Shown here piece after piece: positions 1-13,322 of a stretch of DNA of 64,000 bases. The translations under genes and the position numbers were made by a program. Origin of the DNA: Hyparrhenia diplandra (taxonomy: Eukaryota > Streptophyta > Magnoliopsida > Poales > Poaceae); NCBI GenBank assembly GCA_015847255.1, contig JADLZK010007789.1:1-64000 (forward strand). Reading direction: 5' to 3'. Below the pieces are notes generated by a model that ran no database searches, was not told the origin of the DNA, and saw nothing but the letters and a program-made list of their open reading frames with translations. Numbering within the stretch: position 1 is the stretch's first letter; every line of letters begins with the position of its first letter.

Positions 1-1468
1 TATCGATGGATTTATGATGATCAGAGGAGGACCTAGCATCTTGGTTAGGTGATATAGCTTGAAACATATATATATGGAGGATGTATGTTCAGCAAAGGTC
101 AGGTCTTCTGGCGAGGCGGGTGGTGAATGGCTTCCTGCAGACAAAAGGGATCTGCATCAGAGGCACATTGAATCCATTGCAGATGTTGTGATGTCTATGT
201 GCGGAGGAGTCAAATAAAAGCATGTCTGGACTGCACAATGGCCGTATTTTTGGGATCGGCAAAGGTGCCCATAGGTGTTGTTGCCAACTTGGTGTCTGGC
301 ATGTCTGTCATCAATTAAAGCGCGAATCACGGATCCCGGCGTCTGCGGTGTTTTTCACTTAAACTCGCCGCGTAGGGGTTTTAAATCAACGTATTATAGA
401 CATCGTGGATGGCGAGGAACAAGCGGCGGCATGGTGAGGAAGGGGTGCCGATGGCGATGATAATGGCGGTGCAGTGTGCAAAAGACAGCCTTTGACCAAT
501 AGCAGCTGCTCCACATCCAGCCAAAGGTCATTGGGCCTTACATTGAGAAATCCACAAAGCCAGCAAAGGCTGCAATGTTGATGCTTCTTTTTCTTGTTGG
601 GATCCTACAGGAGCGACAGGGTGGTTCTCCGGGATCACGAAGGAGATGCCATGGAAAAGTGAGATGGTATATGAGCATTGTCTGAACGCGCTAGAAACAT
701 AGGCAATGGCTTGTCGAGATGGAATACAGTATGAGGTACAGCGAGTCCAGCTAGAAATTGATTGCCAGGTGGTCCTAGACTCCTAGTTAAACTTTCCGGA
801 AAAGCGCGCGAGCCTAAAGTGAGCCACTGAGATTGATCCTTTACTGCATCAGACACTGATCCTTTATTGCATCAGATTGCTTGGTATCCTGTAACTGTAA
901 CATACCGGTGGGTTGCTTTGTAACCATACCAACTCTACAGGATTTTTTTTTGAGCATACCAACTCTACAGGATATCAAGTGATGATTGTAATCAAGCGCT
1001 AGACGGAGAACTGGCTTAACGGAAATAGTCACCCCCCTTCCTTCCCAGCTAGCCAGGCCAAGAGCCTGTCGATGGCCATGTGAATTCGTTCAACTTTGAA
1101 ATTACAAAGCCATGATGCTGGTCTGCTGTTGCTAAACACCAAAAACTAACCCTTGCGGTTAAAAGGTTGGTGAATGAAGAATGAACAAACGCGGTGCCAG
1201 TGCAAAATAACAGGGCACGTGAGTACAAAAATGTACACTCTGTGGCAGGGGTGATATACATTGAACCTCTAACAGCATGTATATCCTATGTACCTTATCT
1301 TTAGAAAGTGAAAGGGTTGGCATAGACCACTATGTCAACGAAACCTAGTTCCTTCCACCAAACTTGTCATCAACAGAATAACACAGAATATGGCCCCAAA
1401 CAGGCTCATAACACCACAAGCACAATACTGCACTTCTCCACAGTGGGCGTTGTTGCTGGAAGAACTTT
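1..1468. other. 3' flank of the kanadaptin-like gene
   Basis: No coding signal is supported here on either strand; the short open frames have no family features. The part next to position 1468 should contain the 3' UTR of the minus-strand gene. Small local duplications are visible: a short GATCCTTT-containing unit repeated near 836-875, and an ACCAACTCTACAGG unit repeated near 928-973. Confidence 0.5.
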
Positions 1469-4400
1469 TCAATAACCTAAACGGTCATTCAATGCAGTGC
1501 GCCCATCACCAGTTTGACCTACCAGAAGATTCAACAATGGTTAACAATGGACCCAGCATGCTATTGATTCGTAACTCATTAGTAGAATTTCCGTACCTTC
1601 AGGTGGCACCCATGTTTCAGAATCTGGTTTGGCTTCAAGGAAGTCTGGTCTTGCTGGGCCCAATACACGTTTTTGTTTAGACTTCTTTCCTTCTCTTGCT
1701 AGAATGCGGTTCATTCTCATTCTCCATTTCTTCAGAGGTTTGAAGACCTCGTTTATGCTTAAGCAGAAGGGCCACAGCATCGGCAACTGATGCTTCACTT
1801 TCAACCGAAGATGAATTTGCCTCACTGCCAACTGACTCGCCAGCAGATTTTCTCTTCCGTAAAATAAGCCCAGGGGCAGCCTCTTCAAGCTCTTTTCCAC
1901 TGCCTGAAGAAAGAATGGTTTTTCCGGTCTTTGTAGTCCACAAAATTATCAGGTTCCTCTGCATCAGACTTTTCTTTATTTATAAAGTTTTCTTTCAGGT
2001 TCTATGATCCTTTTGTCACCAAGCCATTGAGGTTTTGGCACAGGCGAATGCAGGTCTGCTGCCATCTTCTTGGTTCTTAGAGACATCTGTTTGTACTTTA
2101 GCAGGTTTATCTGTGCCTACTAGGCTAGAAGAATCCTTGGGTTTCTCCTCAGCTGTAGCTTTTCCAATTTTGTTTTGTTTCCTTGATTCTAATCTTGGAT
2201 TATCATTAGATGTTGGAGGTTTCGCTTCTCTTGGCTTTAGATCCCTCTTACAAGCTGCTTCTCCCATAGGGTCAGCTATTTTCAGTAGGTAAACTACTCT
2301 GTCAAGCTCATCCTGAAGATCAGAGAGTTCCTTCTGAATTTGAGCAATCTTATCATGTACTGCAAGATATTTCAAATTAGCAAGATAATAAGACAGCTAA
2401 ATACATCAAACCGAAACAAATGCAGAAATAAGTGTGCAGCAATTCATAACTTTTAGTTTGGTTCATCAATGCTAAAGACTAAACATATGCCGCATGGCAG
2501 AACAAAACAATGCTCATCCTGAGAAAATAGCACGTGCAACAACATATACTCTGGTAACTTAATTACATCATGTACTCACTTCGGATTCCAAATTATAATT
2601 CATTTTGGCTTGCATCTATGATCTAGTTATCACTATGCTCAGATGCAGAAAAGTTAAATGATCTAGAAGCGCCCAAAAATGACTCTACAATTTGGAGCAG
2701 GGAAGTATGTGTTATGATTGGCGTCCCAGTATACTAGGCGGGCGGCGCACAACAGGTGGCTAGGAGCGCCCTTAAATTAGATGGGCTGACAGCCCAGTTG
2801 TCATTATTATCTTATTATTTGCTATTTTCCCCAAACAGGTTATTTATTTCTTAAAATAGGTTTTGTTACTTTTGTTAGAGGATATATATATATCTTGTAA
2901 ACACTATTGAGGAAATCAAGCAAGAAGCAGCAATTAAGTTGCTGGCTTCCATTGGAGCTAGCCGTCCCTGCCCTATCGTCCTAACGCGTGAGCCCTAGGG
3001 TTGCAGAAGCAGCAGCAGCACCCTCGCCACCACGGCTCCTCGCTGGCATCGAGAGTACAGACCACAACCTCCCCTCTTCCATCCCTACAATTTCCACAGC
3101 AACTCCGGAAGGGCATCAAGTCCTATCTGTATGCTTCAACCACTTAATAATAGAGTTACCACTTTAGTGAAAGTCAATAAAGAAACATATATACTTTTCC
3201 TGAAGGCTTTGGTGTGCACGAGTGGATCCTCTACAGTAAATCAGAGAGCATAAGACTCTGCTCAAGACGCAGTTAAAATCCCAACAAGAATCGGCAGCTC
3301 TGGCACATAACTGAATTTCATGAAATTCAAAGGTCATGACCAAGGTTTTCTATAGCTTAGGGTTACTTGCTTCCATTGTTATAGAATATGGAGCCTAATG
3401 ATTTTGCAAAACTGAAGGGAACTGCTCTCAAAGAGAGACCTAAGGAACCTTCCAGTTAAGACTTCAAGGTAGCAGGTATAGGTGTCCCTTCCCATGTTTT
3501 TGTTACTTTGAAAAATTAATACGGTTCGCTTGAACTTATCAGCCCATCTTATCAGCCATGATACACTGTTTTCTCCCACAACAAATCAGCATCAGCTGGC
3601 TTATCAGCCACAGAAACCACCAGCCAAACAAATGGTTGTACTCCGTAAAAAAAAGTAGCAAACAGACAGCCATCAGGGTCATACCGATGATATCAGGCAT
3701 GTAACAAAGATCAAAATAAACAAATACCCATGAATGATCAATCGAAGTAACTGGAGCGTACAAGCATACCTAATTGAGATGACAAGCCACTCATATAAGC
3801 ATCAAGGTCATCCCTGAGATCTGGAGTATCACTCTGAGACAACTTATGCTTCTCTTCTTCGAGCAATTTTGTTTTACTTTCAATATCATTGGTGATGAGA
3901 TCTTTTTCTCAAGAAGGCTATCAGCAGTCTCAACCCGATTGTTGTTCACTTGATTTCTGACTAGATTTCTTCTTCGTTCGATCATAAAATTCGTCATCGT
4001 CACTAAATTATTTAACAATCCATTAGTCAAATATATAAAAATCTAGCATTCTAGCTTTAAGTATACTACACATTAGTAAAAGGTATAAGATACTAAGATC
4101 CCAATGCATAAATATTATAAATGATGTAGCAGTGAGCAATCATAGATCAAACTTATCAGCGTACATACCTAAGAATGTCATCTTCTTCCTCAAGACTTGC
4201 TTTATGGCTGCCACGCTTTTTGCCTTTCCAGAACGAGCACCAATACTTTCCCCCGTATACTGTCATTTAAAGTTTCTTCTAGATTTTCTAGCTCCTCCAT
4301 AATCTGAAAAAAAAGAAGATTTAGACCTGCTCACTACATGAGAAATGGACAGTGATAGCAATTCTTTTTTTTTGAAAATGGTACAGCAGGGGAAACCCCC

Positions 4401-7400
4401 ACTGTAAGCTTTTATATTAATAAAATAAAAGAAGCTGTACAAGCAAACAACAAACATCAGCAACTAGAACCTGAGAGGTAAAGAAACTAGATAAGGCTAT
4501 CTATATAGAATAAGAACAAATGTCAGCATAGGAATGTCCTCACCTGAGATATCCGCTGTTCATTTCGTGCAATTTGTGTTTGTTGACCTTGGGTTAGACC
4601 ACCTTGAGAAATGTCCTTAACTCTTATTGCATCAATTTCTTTTTTTTTCATGTTGGCAATCTGGAACAGAGAATAGCAAGTAAAGATTCATGGAAAACAG
4701 AAATACAATCGTGTAAAAAAGTGTAGTTTCAGTCTCACTCCACAGGCATGATTACCACAAGTGCACAGCATCAATAGCAGGACTCTACAACTAAACAACG
4801 GATGGGGCAATACGCTTGTAGCCTTTTCTAAAGCAACTGCAAGATTTGGCATGAGGGTCCTCAGCTAGCTGAAGAGATTGTCCCTATTGATTTCCCAGAA
4901 AACCAAAATGACCAGGGGTTTTGAGGAACAATTGCATTAAAAGACCTTAACCAAAGTGTAAAGCAGGGGCCCTTAAAAAGTGTAAACAAGTGCTCTATGA
5001 GGAAAAACTTAACAATTGTCCACACCCAAAGCAAGGACTTCCTGAAGATGATGGAACTAACGGAAAGCTAGCAATATGATGGCAGCCACTGCCTGATGCT
5101 ACTCTTGATTCAGCAGTGTAGAAACATAAAGTGGTATGCTGGACTTCACATTCTCACTATCCAGCATCGCACCGACAAACCACAATTAGGTTTTAGTTTA
5201 GAACAGGAAAGAAGCTAATGTGTGTTTAAGCCCTTTGACTCATCAATTCCTGCATGGTGTATGAAGTGAGGCTGTGTAAATGGCATGAAGCATAGTGATG
5301 GCACTGTAGCATGAGCCCTGCTCATATAGCCACGCTTTTGCACAACTGCTCATTTATTTCTATCCACTGGTTGATTTTTCTCTAGTGGCATCACCCTGAT
5401 ATATTAAAGATAGTTTCATTTATCAGATTTTTTTTTTGTAGAAGGTTCGCAATAATTTGTGACAGCAGGCATGGCCATTGAACCAATAAATGAAAATTAC
5501 TCAACAATGAATCAAGTGAGGCAACAATCAATGCCAAGTGTAAGTTACATGTACTACTACAGAACACTGTGGGTCCACTATAAGGACCCATGTGTCACCC
5601 ATGGGTCCACTATACAAATAAAACAACAGCAGCAGCAGCATAGCCTGTCAGTCCCAAGCAAATTTGTGTAGGCTAGAGTTGAAACCCAGCAAGAAACCCA
5701 AGTCAGACAGCAGGCAGTATGGAACATAAGCATAGCTCTAGTGATGATATAACTACATGCTGTTTAAGAAGAAATTACTACTATAATAGCTCCATTAGTG
5801 TTTCATTGTTGTGTACTATCAAAAAATAATGGATACAAAGAATAAATATTCCAAACATAGACATTTGTTCCTCAGTCATCACAATACCACAAAGGCATGT
5901 GAAAACATAGCACATGAATCAGGATCAAATGTGTGTTCCTCTTCCTCAACCTGCACACTATCCCCCTTAGAACGTCAGTTTGAACAGGGTTGACATCCCT
6001 GAAGAGGCAGGGTTGCTGTCTTTGCCTCATAATAAGGAACAATGGAGAGGAGGAAAATGGGAGTGCAAGAGATTGTCGCTGCCAAGATGCTGGAGGTGGA
6101 GGCCCTGTAGAGGATTATCGATACCGGCTTGAGTACGTGCGTTTCAGTAGACAAAGCAAATTAGGGAAAATAATTGAGGGCACGGAAGGAAATAGGAGCC
6201 CATGAGCAATCAAAGTTGCTAGTAATGGTTTGAGAAGCTGGCCAGAGGTGATCAAGCTGGCAGCACTAGTTTGCCTAGGAGATCAAAGATAAAAGCAAGG
6301 AGAAAAGGGAGATGGTTTGCTTGTGCTAGTCATGAGAATGGCTTAGGGTCACAATGGTGGGCTGTATGGGCCAACACATAGCAGCCAATTTAACTTTTGC
6401 TTCTCTTTTTCCACTTCCTTTTTACTTTGTGATCAATCTTATCTTGTGCATGGCCTGTTAAATCTCAACTATCATGAACCCAATTTAGTTGAAATCAGTT
6501 GATCCCAAGAAATCCATTGACCTATTTAGGTACCTGCGACCTGCAATCTGGACTATGTTTGAAAGAATATCAACTGAAAATTCAACTGGAAAAGGCTGTG
6601 TATGAGTCCTAGTATTTATTGGCACATTCGCATGAAATAATATTTTATTTTTCACCCAAGTAAAGTATGGGATAAATGAGAACTTGCAATGATATACAAT
6701 AATATGAAAATTCAGTACAAGTGCTTACCTTCTCCATTCGTTTTACTATCTTGCTACGAAGTTTTCTCTTGTCTATCAGTAAGCTGACCTTTGTAGGTTT
6801 GCCAAGTAATTTCATCTGCATCATCCTAAAATCCAAGAACATGATTAGTAGAAACACAAAGCAATATATGAGACTGAATTAGGAAAGTGGTGTGCAGCTT
6901 AATCTTGAGAATAGCTACATCAAAATTCTCTGATCTGAAACTAAAAACATGAGCAGCTGTGGTAAACAGACAACTAACCTCTGCAGACTCTTCTATTGCA
7001 TCCTCTGCCATACCCCATGATATTCCCTCTGCCAAAGCTGCTTGAGTTTTTTGCACGTAAAACAGAAGCTTCACGATCAAGCATATCTTGCTGAATTCTA
7101 GCATCCGGGCTTCTGCAAGTCTTTTTCCTGACATGAAAAAAAAGCAAATGAATATAGGAAGGATTTGAAAATATTTCTCATAACAAAATGGAATGGTGGT
7201 CTCACACAATTAAGAGGCATCAAGTCTAACAGTTACACGAACACAAATACAGAAGGATAAGTAAACTATCTAGGATTCCAATAAAAGAGTCCATACATTT
7301 TTGACAAATTATCTTAGTTTGCCACTGAAATAAGTTGTTTCTATAAGACACATTTCAGAATCCTTTGTATTTCTATAACACCCCGTTTGGATGTTGGCAT

Positions 7401-10400
7401 TGAGCTTGGAATTGGGGAATTGGCATTGCATCCCTTCAATACCATGCGTTTGGATGCTTTGGCATTCGATCTTGAATTTGACCCCCAATTCCAAATGGTA
7501 TTGTCACGAGACAAAACAACACACCTCCAATACGTTTGGATGAGCTCGGTATTTCTTTGGAATCGGTACACAGGAGTAGGGGCGGAGCCAAGGCGAGGGG
7601 GCAAACCTCACCGGCATGTGGGGAGGGCGGAGCACCAGCAGCGCTCTCACGGTCGTTCCATGTAGGGGCGGAGCCGGGCATGGAGGGGCGAACCTCGCCC
7701 GGCACGTGGGGGAGGGGGGACACCGGCGGCGCCTCAAGATCGTGTTGTTTAGGGGCGGAGCCGAGGCATGGAAGGGCGAATCTTACCAGGGGCGTGGGGG
7801 AGGCGGAGCACGGCAGGTCGTGGAGGGGGCGGGAAGCTTGCTGGTGGGGGGAACTCGCGAGTTCGTCGCGTGCGTGCAAAGGGGGCTGGCTCCCACGCGT
7901 GCCAGTGGCTTCGCTGCTTGGCGTGCGCCGGTGGATGTGAGCGTGTGGAGGTGGTAGGGTCGCCGGTGGTGGAGAGGAAGGCACTCGCCTTCCAGGAGGA
8001 AGACAGAGGTTTGGTGGGGATTTCGATTTCCCGGGACCAATTTAAAGACATCCAAACGCCTAGAATTGGAATCATAGTCCAATATCATTTCAGCGTGGTA
8101 TTGATTTGAAACCCAATTCGTTGACCCAATTCCAATGCCAACATCCAAACAGACCCTAAGACACATTTCAGAATCCTTGGTACCCCGAACCATGGTTCTT
8201 AAGGTGTAGCGCAGAAATCCAAGCGTGTGCGGGTCCTGTGTGTCCCCTTCGCGTTAGCAGTCTGTGTATGGCATCGCCTGGGCATCCTGAAGGATGGAGG
8301 CGGATGCCATAGGGATGTGCTCATGGGAAATAGAGGGATGGGCAGGCAGGAAATCTAAGGGGAAGTGCGAAAGGGGAGGACAGGCGGGAAACCGATAGGG
8401 AAGCCGAGTCATGGGCAGAGAAATCAAGGGTTCCAAGTGGCTATATCAGTTAACTGAGGCACAATCAAGAGGGAAACAGAGAAAGAAAAGAGAAAGAGGT
8501 CGGCGCAGAAGAAACAGGAGCAGATCCCCTGCAAGGCGTTGACCCATGCATCTCCGCTTGTCTGCAACCATGTTCATGTGTGTGTCCTCTGGTCCGTGAT
8601 CCATGCGGCCCCACATCTACGTTGGTCCGCCTCTCCTGCGTGCCTCCGCTGTTGGGCGACCTGCGCCTCTCTGCTGGTCTCCGCACATCTGTGGCTCTGC
8701 TCCTCCCCTCCTCAGTCAGTGCCTGCTCAATCTTCATCACCCCAGTGCCCAGGTCTTCCCTTTCCCTCTGCTCTGTTGTCTGGCCTTCCTCTGCTCTAGC
8801 GCTTGTTTGTGTTTGGCTTGGCTTGGGTCTGCTTAAATCTTACAGTTTGAGTGCATGACCGGTTGTGCTTGGCTCTTCTCTGCTCTGCAGCCAACAAGGC
8901 AACAATGGAGAGTCCAGCTGCATATGATCCCAAGAATGATCCAAATAGAAGGCCCCTGAACTTGAACGATCCTGGATGGGATTATGGATATTGGGCATGC
9001 TTTAAGGAGCAAGGTAAGGTGACATGTAAGCTTTGCGACAAAAGGATTCTAGGAGGAATTGAAAATTTTAACAAACATCTAGCTGGTGGCTATGGAGATG
9101 TGACTTCATGTCCACAGGCTGGCACTGAACTAAAAAAAAAGATGTGGAATACTTGGATGCTGCTGACAATGCTGATGAGTTGATGTTGATGGATATCGAG
9201 ATGAGAGCTAAGACTTGGGTGTTGATTGTTGAAAGACTATGGACCTTGAATACTGATTTTACTTGTTCACTACTCATTATCTTATTTCGTAATGAAATTG
9301 TGGACTACTATTGATCATGTCAACTAGTAGACTCTAATTTTGTTTTAGGATGTGTCTACAGCGTCACCTCGCCATGCACCTGGGCATTTTGAGGGGGTGA
9401 ATCATCACGCATCTCCTTAACACCTTACGATACATGGCCCAAACACTGCTTGAGAACCTTAAAAATAGTGTCAAAATACAAAGGCAAACAAATTATATAG
9501 CATGTTTTCGCTGATTTACTATTCGATAAACCAATACGATATCAGAAGTATCACCAAATCAAAACGGAACATAATGTATTTCTTGTTTGCTTGTTCACCT
9601 GAATTAACCTCATTATACTAATAAAACTAACACATTTGTGTCATATTACTGTTTATTTATTTATGATTGTGTAGGGTTTTGTATCTAGCCTACACCAACT
9701 TGCTTGGGAATAAATGACTTTGTTGATGCAACATCATGAAGTAGAAATAGAGAGCAACAGGCTTACTTGTTGCATTGTCAATTCACTTTTGACAGAAACA
9801 AAGTACACACTCAGAAATGAGAAAAATTAATAGTAGTAGATGAGCTGATTGAGCTTCAGAATCTTACTGGAGGCATTAGCTCAGATGGTCCTTGAAAAAA
9901 ATGTACAACCGTGATGATCTAGTTAATACATAAGAGCTAAGTGAGTCCCAGTAAGAAAAAAAAAAAGGACACCAGATCAATGGAGAAATGTAAAACAGGT
10001 TCCCAAAAGGTACAACCTTATAATAATCGAAGGAAGCAAATTTAATTTAGCACAAGAACTAACAGGGACATGACACAAAATTACAGATAAAAAGTGGCTC
10101 TATTACCGACATTATATCCTTCTGCAACCTTTCTGACTTTCTATTTACATTTGAAGGACGATTGTCAAGCATATAATCCAGTCCTAGTTTTATAGAATCT
10201 AACATGCATACTGATTAAACCATAACCACAGCAAAACCCTAGTTTTTTTTTTTTTCTTGCATATGCAAGAGAACTGCACTAACATTGAATCAAGAACTCA
10301 AAAGAACATAAAATATAAAACACACCCCAAAACTAACAACACTGAACCCTAGTAAAACAAAAAGAAATGGTGAAGCCATGGAGCATTAGCCACAAGGATA

Positions 10401-12957
10401 TAAACATTGTTTACCAATAATATATCAAACTACCAATGTCTGTTATGTGTATTAGTTTGACCAAAGAATACGCTTAACTCTGGAATAAGAACCGTATGCA
10501 ACCAAGTTTTTATATGCAGACATTAGAAGCTCTAGAGAGATAGTATTGGTTATAAATGAACACTGCAGTGCTGCAATTTATGAAGTAACTTTTAGAAATG
10601 AAATAGAATATAAACAGGAAAGAGAAAGAAGTTCTCTAGAATTGAACACAAGGAATGGGCAAATAGTTAGTTAACAAGCTTACTTACTGCCCAAATCGAA
10701 TTACATCTCCAACATGAATCTCTGTGTACAGCTTCTTCTTGATCTGCTAGTTCAGTTCATATATCATCAGAAAGTATAATAAGACAATAAGGAAAGTCCA
10801 ATAATTTGAAAGAATATATAGAAAACGCAGGCCAGCCAAATAAAGATTCTAAGTGCATGTTTGGAACACAGGAATTTCACAGGGATCAGTTCAATTTCAC
10901 AGAGAAAACACAGGAACAGGAATTTTTTCATGTGTTCCAAACAGGCTCTAAAAGGTTAACCTTAAGAGATTGGCATTGCAGATACTACTTAACAACCCAG
11001 TGTATTCTCCTTGTGTACTCTAAAGAAGTAAAGAGTGCAATAGCAAATTAACATGTGACAAATTAATTTGCTGTTACCTTTTCCGGAAAGAAATGGGATG
11101 TATGGGCAAAAAAAGAGCATAGGATACAAACAGTTTAATTTTTTCTGTAAGGCCATATACGTGGCAAATTTACAGTGTAAACTGGCAGTGCAACACCACA
11201 AATAAATATAGTACAGCAACATATCAGTGCAAGTATATTACCAAGACAAATCACACTGGTTTCTGATTAAAAATTAATGAAAAAAATGACAGAATGCATT
11301 AATATAGTTTCATTATGTAAAGTATAAAGATATAAAACCATAGAAGATTTATTCAGAATACATATTACCTGACTTTTATTGATAAAGGAACCATGTGTGC
11401 TTCCAAGATCATAAAGGAAAACCTTCCCATCATTTCTAAACTGCAAAACTAATAAAATAAAATGACAAAAAACAATTCATGAAGGTGGGCTGCTTAGGCA
11501 CTAAAAAAAGAAATCCATTGTAACGAAGTCATAAATTTGTATACATCAAAATATGAGGAATATTGACCATAAATAGAGCATTTCAAGTAACAAATTTTTA
11601 TATAGGGAAATATACTAGAAGTACTTATTTAAGGACAAAATAAAATGTGCAACAGTGTTAACCCAGTCTAACAAGCTTTCTTTTTACATTTCTTTCTAAA
11701 ATACATGGATAGTGACATCCATATCTTATAGCTTCTTAAGTAAATGCTAGCTCCTAAAAGCATGGCCTTGTTTATAAAATGTTACTATCATAACAAATAA
11801 AATTTAATTTGCTACTTCACCTTATGTTGCGAGTGTCAGCTATCACTAGTTGAGATTTAACCAATAGCATGTGCAGGTCAGCTACTGAGATGAGGAAGGA
11901 GGGAGGGAGAAGAAGATCAGGGCAAGTGGCAGACGAACAAGAGTAGGTAGAAGACGTCTGCTGGCTTGTAGGTTTGGATAGATGGGTTCACAGCTTAGCT
12001 GCTAACAACAGGACGCTATTTTCATGTAATAGTTCATTTCGAAAACACCATTCTATCAGTGCCGTAACCAATTTTCCTTTTGCAAATTATGGCTACATCA
12101 AGGCTGATAAAGAGAATGGCTAAAACGTACCAGCATGGAATCGAGAAACGGTTGGATGCTCCAAGACAAAATCACACAGATCAATTCGACCAAACATGTA
12201 AGCTCCTTTCTTGGACCTGCAACATATATGTATATTACAGGTCATTCCACCAAACCCTAGTCTTGGTAATACCAGCAAACAACATAACTTTCATCTCAGC
12301 AGCAATAGCCAGGGCAGTGAACAAAAGAAAAGGTCTAAGCAAACCGTAACTTTCGTTTGGTACTGAGGGCTCTCATTTCACAATGCTAAACAACCACATA
12401 ATCACGAAATAGAAGATCACTAAATTAGTGAAGAACTGATGACAGGATGGGAATTGCAGACTCACACGTCAAGCTGATCAACGATCGCCCCGTCCTTGAG
12501 CACCTCAAGGAAGAAGGGGTGACTCGGCGCGGCGCTCCACTCGGGAATGGCGTACGGCGCGCGCGCCCTCTGCTGTCTCTGCCGCTCCACTGGCGGCGCG
12601 GCCGCTTCTTCCGTGACGGCGTTGCCGGAGGACGCCCCACTGGTGTTGGGCGCCTCCTTCGCTGACGAGTCGCTCACGCTGGGGCTTGGGACAGCGCTTC
12701 CCTCAGCGCCCGCCGCCTCCGCCTCCAGCTGGGGTGCCGGCGGGGGCGGGTTTGGGGGGCGGAGGCGGCGGCATCGAGGAGGATGTGCTAGGGTCCGCGC
12801 GACCGTTCACCTCCGCTGAGGACAAGTCGGGCTCCGACGCCGCCTCCGGCCGCGCCGTCGGCGGCGAGGGGTTTGGGGGCGGAGGAGGCGGCATGGACGC
12901 GGACGACGAAGAGGGGTTAGGGTTTCGCGGCGGAGGCGGTGGCATGGAAGGGTACAT
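1469..12957 (-). CDS. Kanadaptin-like FHA-domain protein (SLC4A1AP homologue), 12 exons
   Basis: Exons read on the minus strand: 12466-12957, 12131-12216, 11369-11448, 10688-10743, 9868-9918, 6979-7127, 6729-6825, 4544-4660, 4169-4303, 3770-4002, 1597-2359, 1469-1518. All junctions fit GT/AG and keep phase. The start is the first in-frame ATG (MYPSMPPPPP). The N-terminus is proline-rich, then PSHPFFLEVLKDGAIVDQLD leads into an FHA domain (GAYMFGRIDLCDFVLEHPT, SRFHA, DLGSTHGSFINKSQ, HVGDVIRFGQ), which normally binds phosphothreonine. Next come ISWGM, ITWQTYKGQLTDRQEK, a charged coiled coil (QIQKELSDLQDELDRVVYLL), a basic tail and the conserved end TGDGRTALNDRLGY. Animal kanadaptin is a nuclear protein linked to splicing; the plant role is not established. 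At least ten one- or two-base indels break the frame, for example near 12705, 9895, 7110, 6763, 4250, 2046, 2003, 1926 and 1683. They are probably sequence errors. Introns hold several transposons. Confidence 0.88.
2575..2705. mobile_element. Stowaway-like MITE in kanadaptin intron
   Basis: A 131-bp element flanked by TA on both sides. The left end reads CTCACTTCGGATTCCAAATT and the right end is its imperfect inverse (AATTTGGAGCAGGGAAG). This is the usual Stowaway (Tc1/mariner) form. It lies in the intron between the exons at 1597-2359 and 3770-4002. Confidence 0.65.
2708..3120. mobile_element. Possible LTR-retrotransposon fragment
   Basis: The segment has an LTR-like pattern: a TATA-rich stretch (about 2880-2900), TCTTGTAAACACTATTGAGG, then a GCAGCAGCAGCA-rich leader. 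It resembles R/U5 and leader sequence of grass copia elements in general layout. No paired LTR, primer site or target duplication is visible, so this is a weak call. Confidence 0.3.
4365..4448 (-). mobile_element. LINE/SINE 3' tail in kanadaptin intron
   Basis: A T-run on the plus strand (an A-tail on the minus strand) is followed by GTACAGCAGGGGAAACCCCC and a TTTTATATTAATAAAAT stretch. The same arrangement occurs at the tail of the better-preserved LINE at 42.58 kb. It sits in the intron between the exons at 4169-4303 and 4544-4660. Confidence 0.45.
5623..5642. repeat. CAG/CAA short repeat in intron
   Basis: A run of about six CAA/CAG triplets lies in the long intron at 4661-6728. The rest of that intron shows no recognisable gene or element. 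Confidence 0.6.
7379..8156. mobile_element. PIF/Harbinger-like non-autonomous element
   Basis: This 778-bp element is flanked by TAA on each side. Its termini share GTTTGGATGTTGGCATTG in inverted orientation (left from about 7385, right ending about 8151). TAA/TTA duplications and GTTTGG-type ends are typical of PIF/Harbinger (Tourist-like) elements. The GC-rich interior has imperfect tandem units and no recognisable transposase. It lies in the long intron between the kanadaptin exons at 6979-7127 and 9868-9918. Confidence 0.6.
7577..7840. repeat. About 87-bp tandem repeat inside the Harbinger-like element
   Basis: The motif AGGGGCGGAGCC recurs at about 7577, 7664 and 7751, each followed by a similar GGGCGAACCT/CACGTGGGGGAGG segment. 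That gives three diverged units of about 87 bp. The long open frames on both strands here are by-products of GC-rich composition, not genes. Confidence 0.65.
8905..9180 (+). pseudogene. hAT transposase fragment with BED zinc finger
   Basis: After a plausible splice acceptor (CTCTGCAG, about 8882-8889) the frame encodes MESPAAYDPKNDPNRRPLNL, then DPGWDYGYWACFKEQGKVTC, CKLCDKRI and HLAGGYGDVTSCP. The WxxF...C-x2-C...H...C pattern is a BED-type zinc finger of the kind at the N-terminus of plant hAT transposases, where it binds DNA. The frame then shifts and continues for about 100 bp as an acidic stretch (EYLDAADNADELM) before dying. There is no DDE or dimerisation domain. It lies on the opposite strand inside a kanadaptin intron, so it is an insertion remnant. 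Confidence 0.7.
10853..10948. mobile_element. Small PIF/Harbinger-type MITE
   Basis: A 96-bp element with inverted ends (GTGCATGTTTGGAACAC at left, GTGTTCCAAACAGGCTC at right) flanked by TAA on each side. It lies in the kanadaptin intron between the exons at 10688-10743 and 11369-11448. Confidence 0.65.
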
Positions 12958-13322
12958 GGCTGCGGCAGTAGCGGAGGGAGGACGGCAGAGAGATCGAGAT
13001 GGGCACGGCGGCGAGGTGGGAGATGAGTTGCGGCCTGCGGGATCGAGTCGAGCAAGCAAGCTTCCCGTTGGTTTTCAGTGCTGCGATAAGAAATCTAGTA
13101 AGAAATCACCTATGCCGGTTCGATTTCGATAGATTAGGGCCGTTCAAATTTTCTGGTCTTAAAGTTTAGTCAGTTAAATCTGACAACAAGATTTTAAACT
13201 ATTTTATTAGTATATTTAATTATTATCATTTAAAGTATGTTTTAGATTTGTTAAATTTTTAGTCAATAGTTTAGACTTTTTTGAAGCTACCGGAAATAAA
13301 AAGTCTAGAATTGTTTATAATA

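Noticed and set aside
7436..8193. Several long overlapping open frames on both strands
   Set aside because: They arise from GC-rich tandem units inside a Harbinger-like element; all frames are Pro/Arg/Gly-rich and none has family features.
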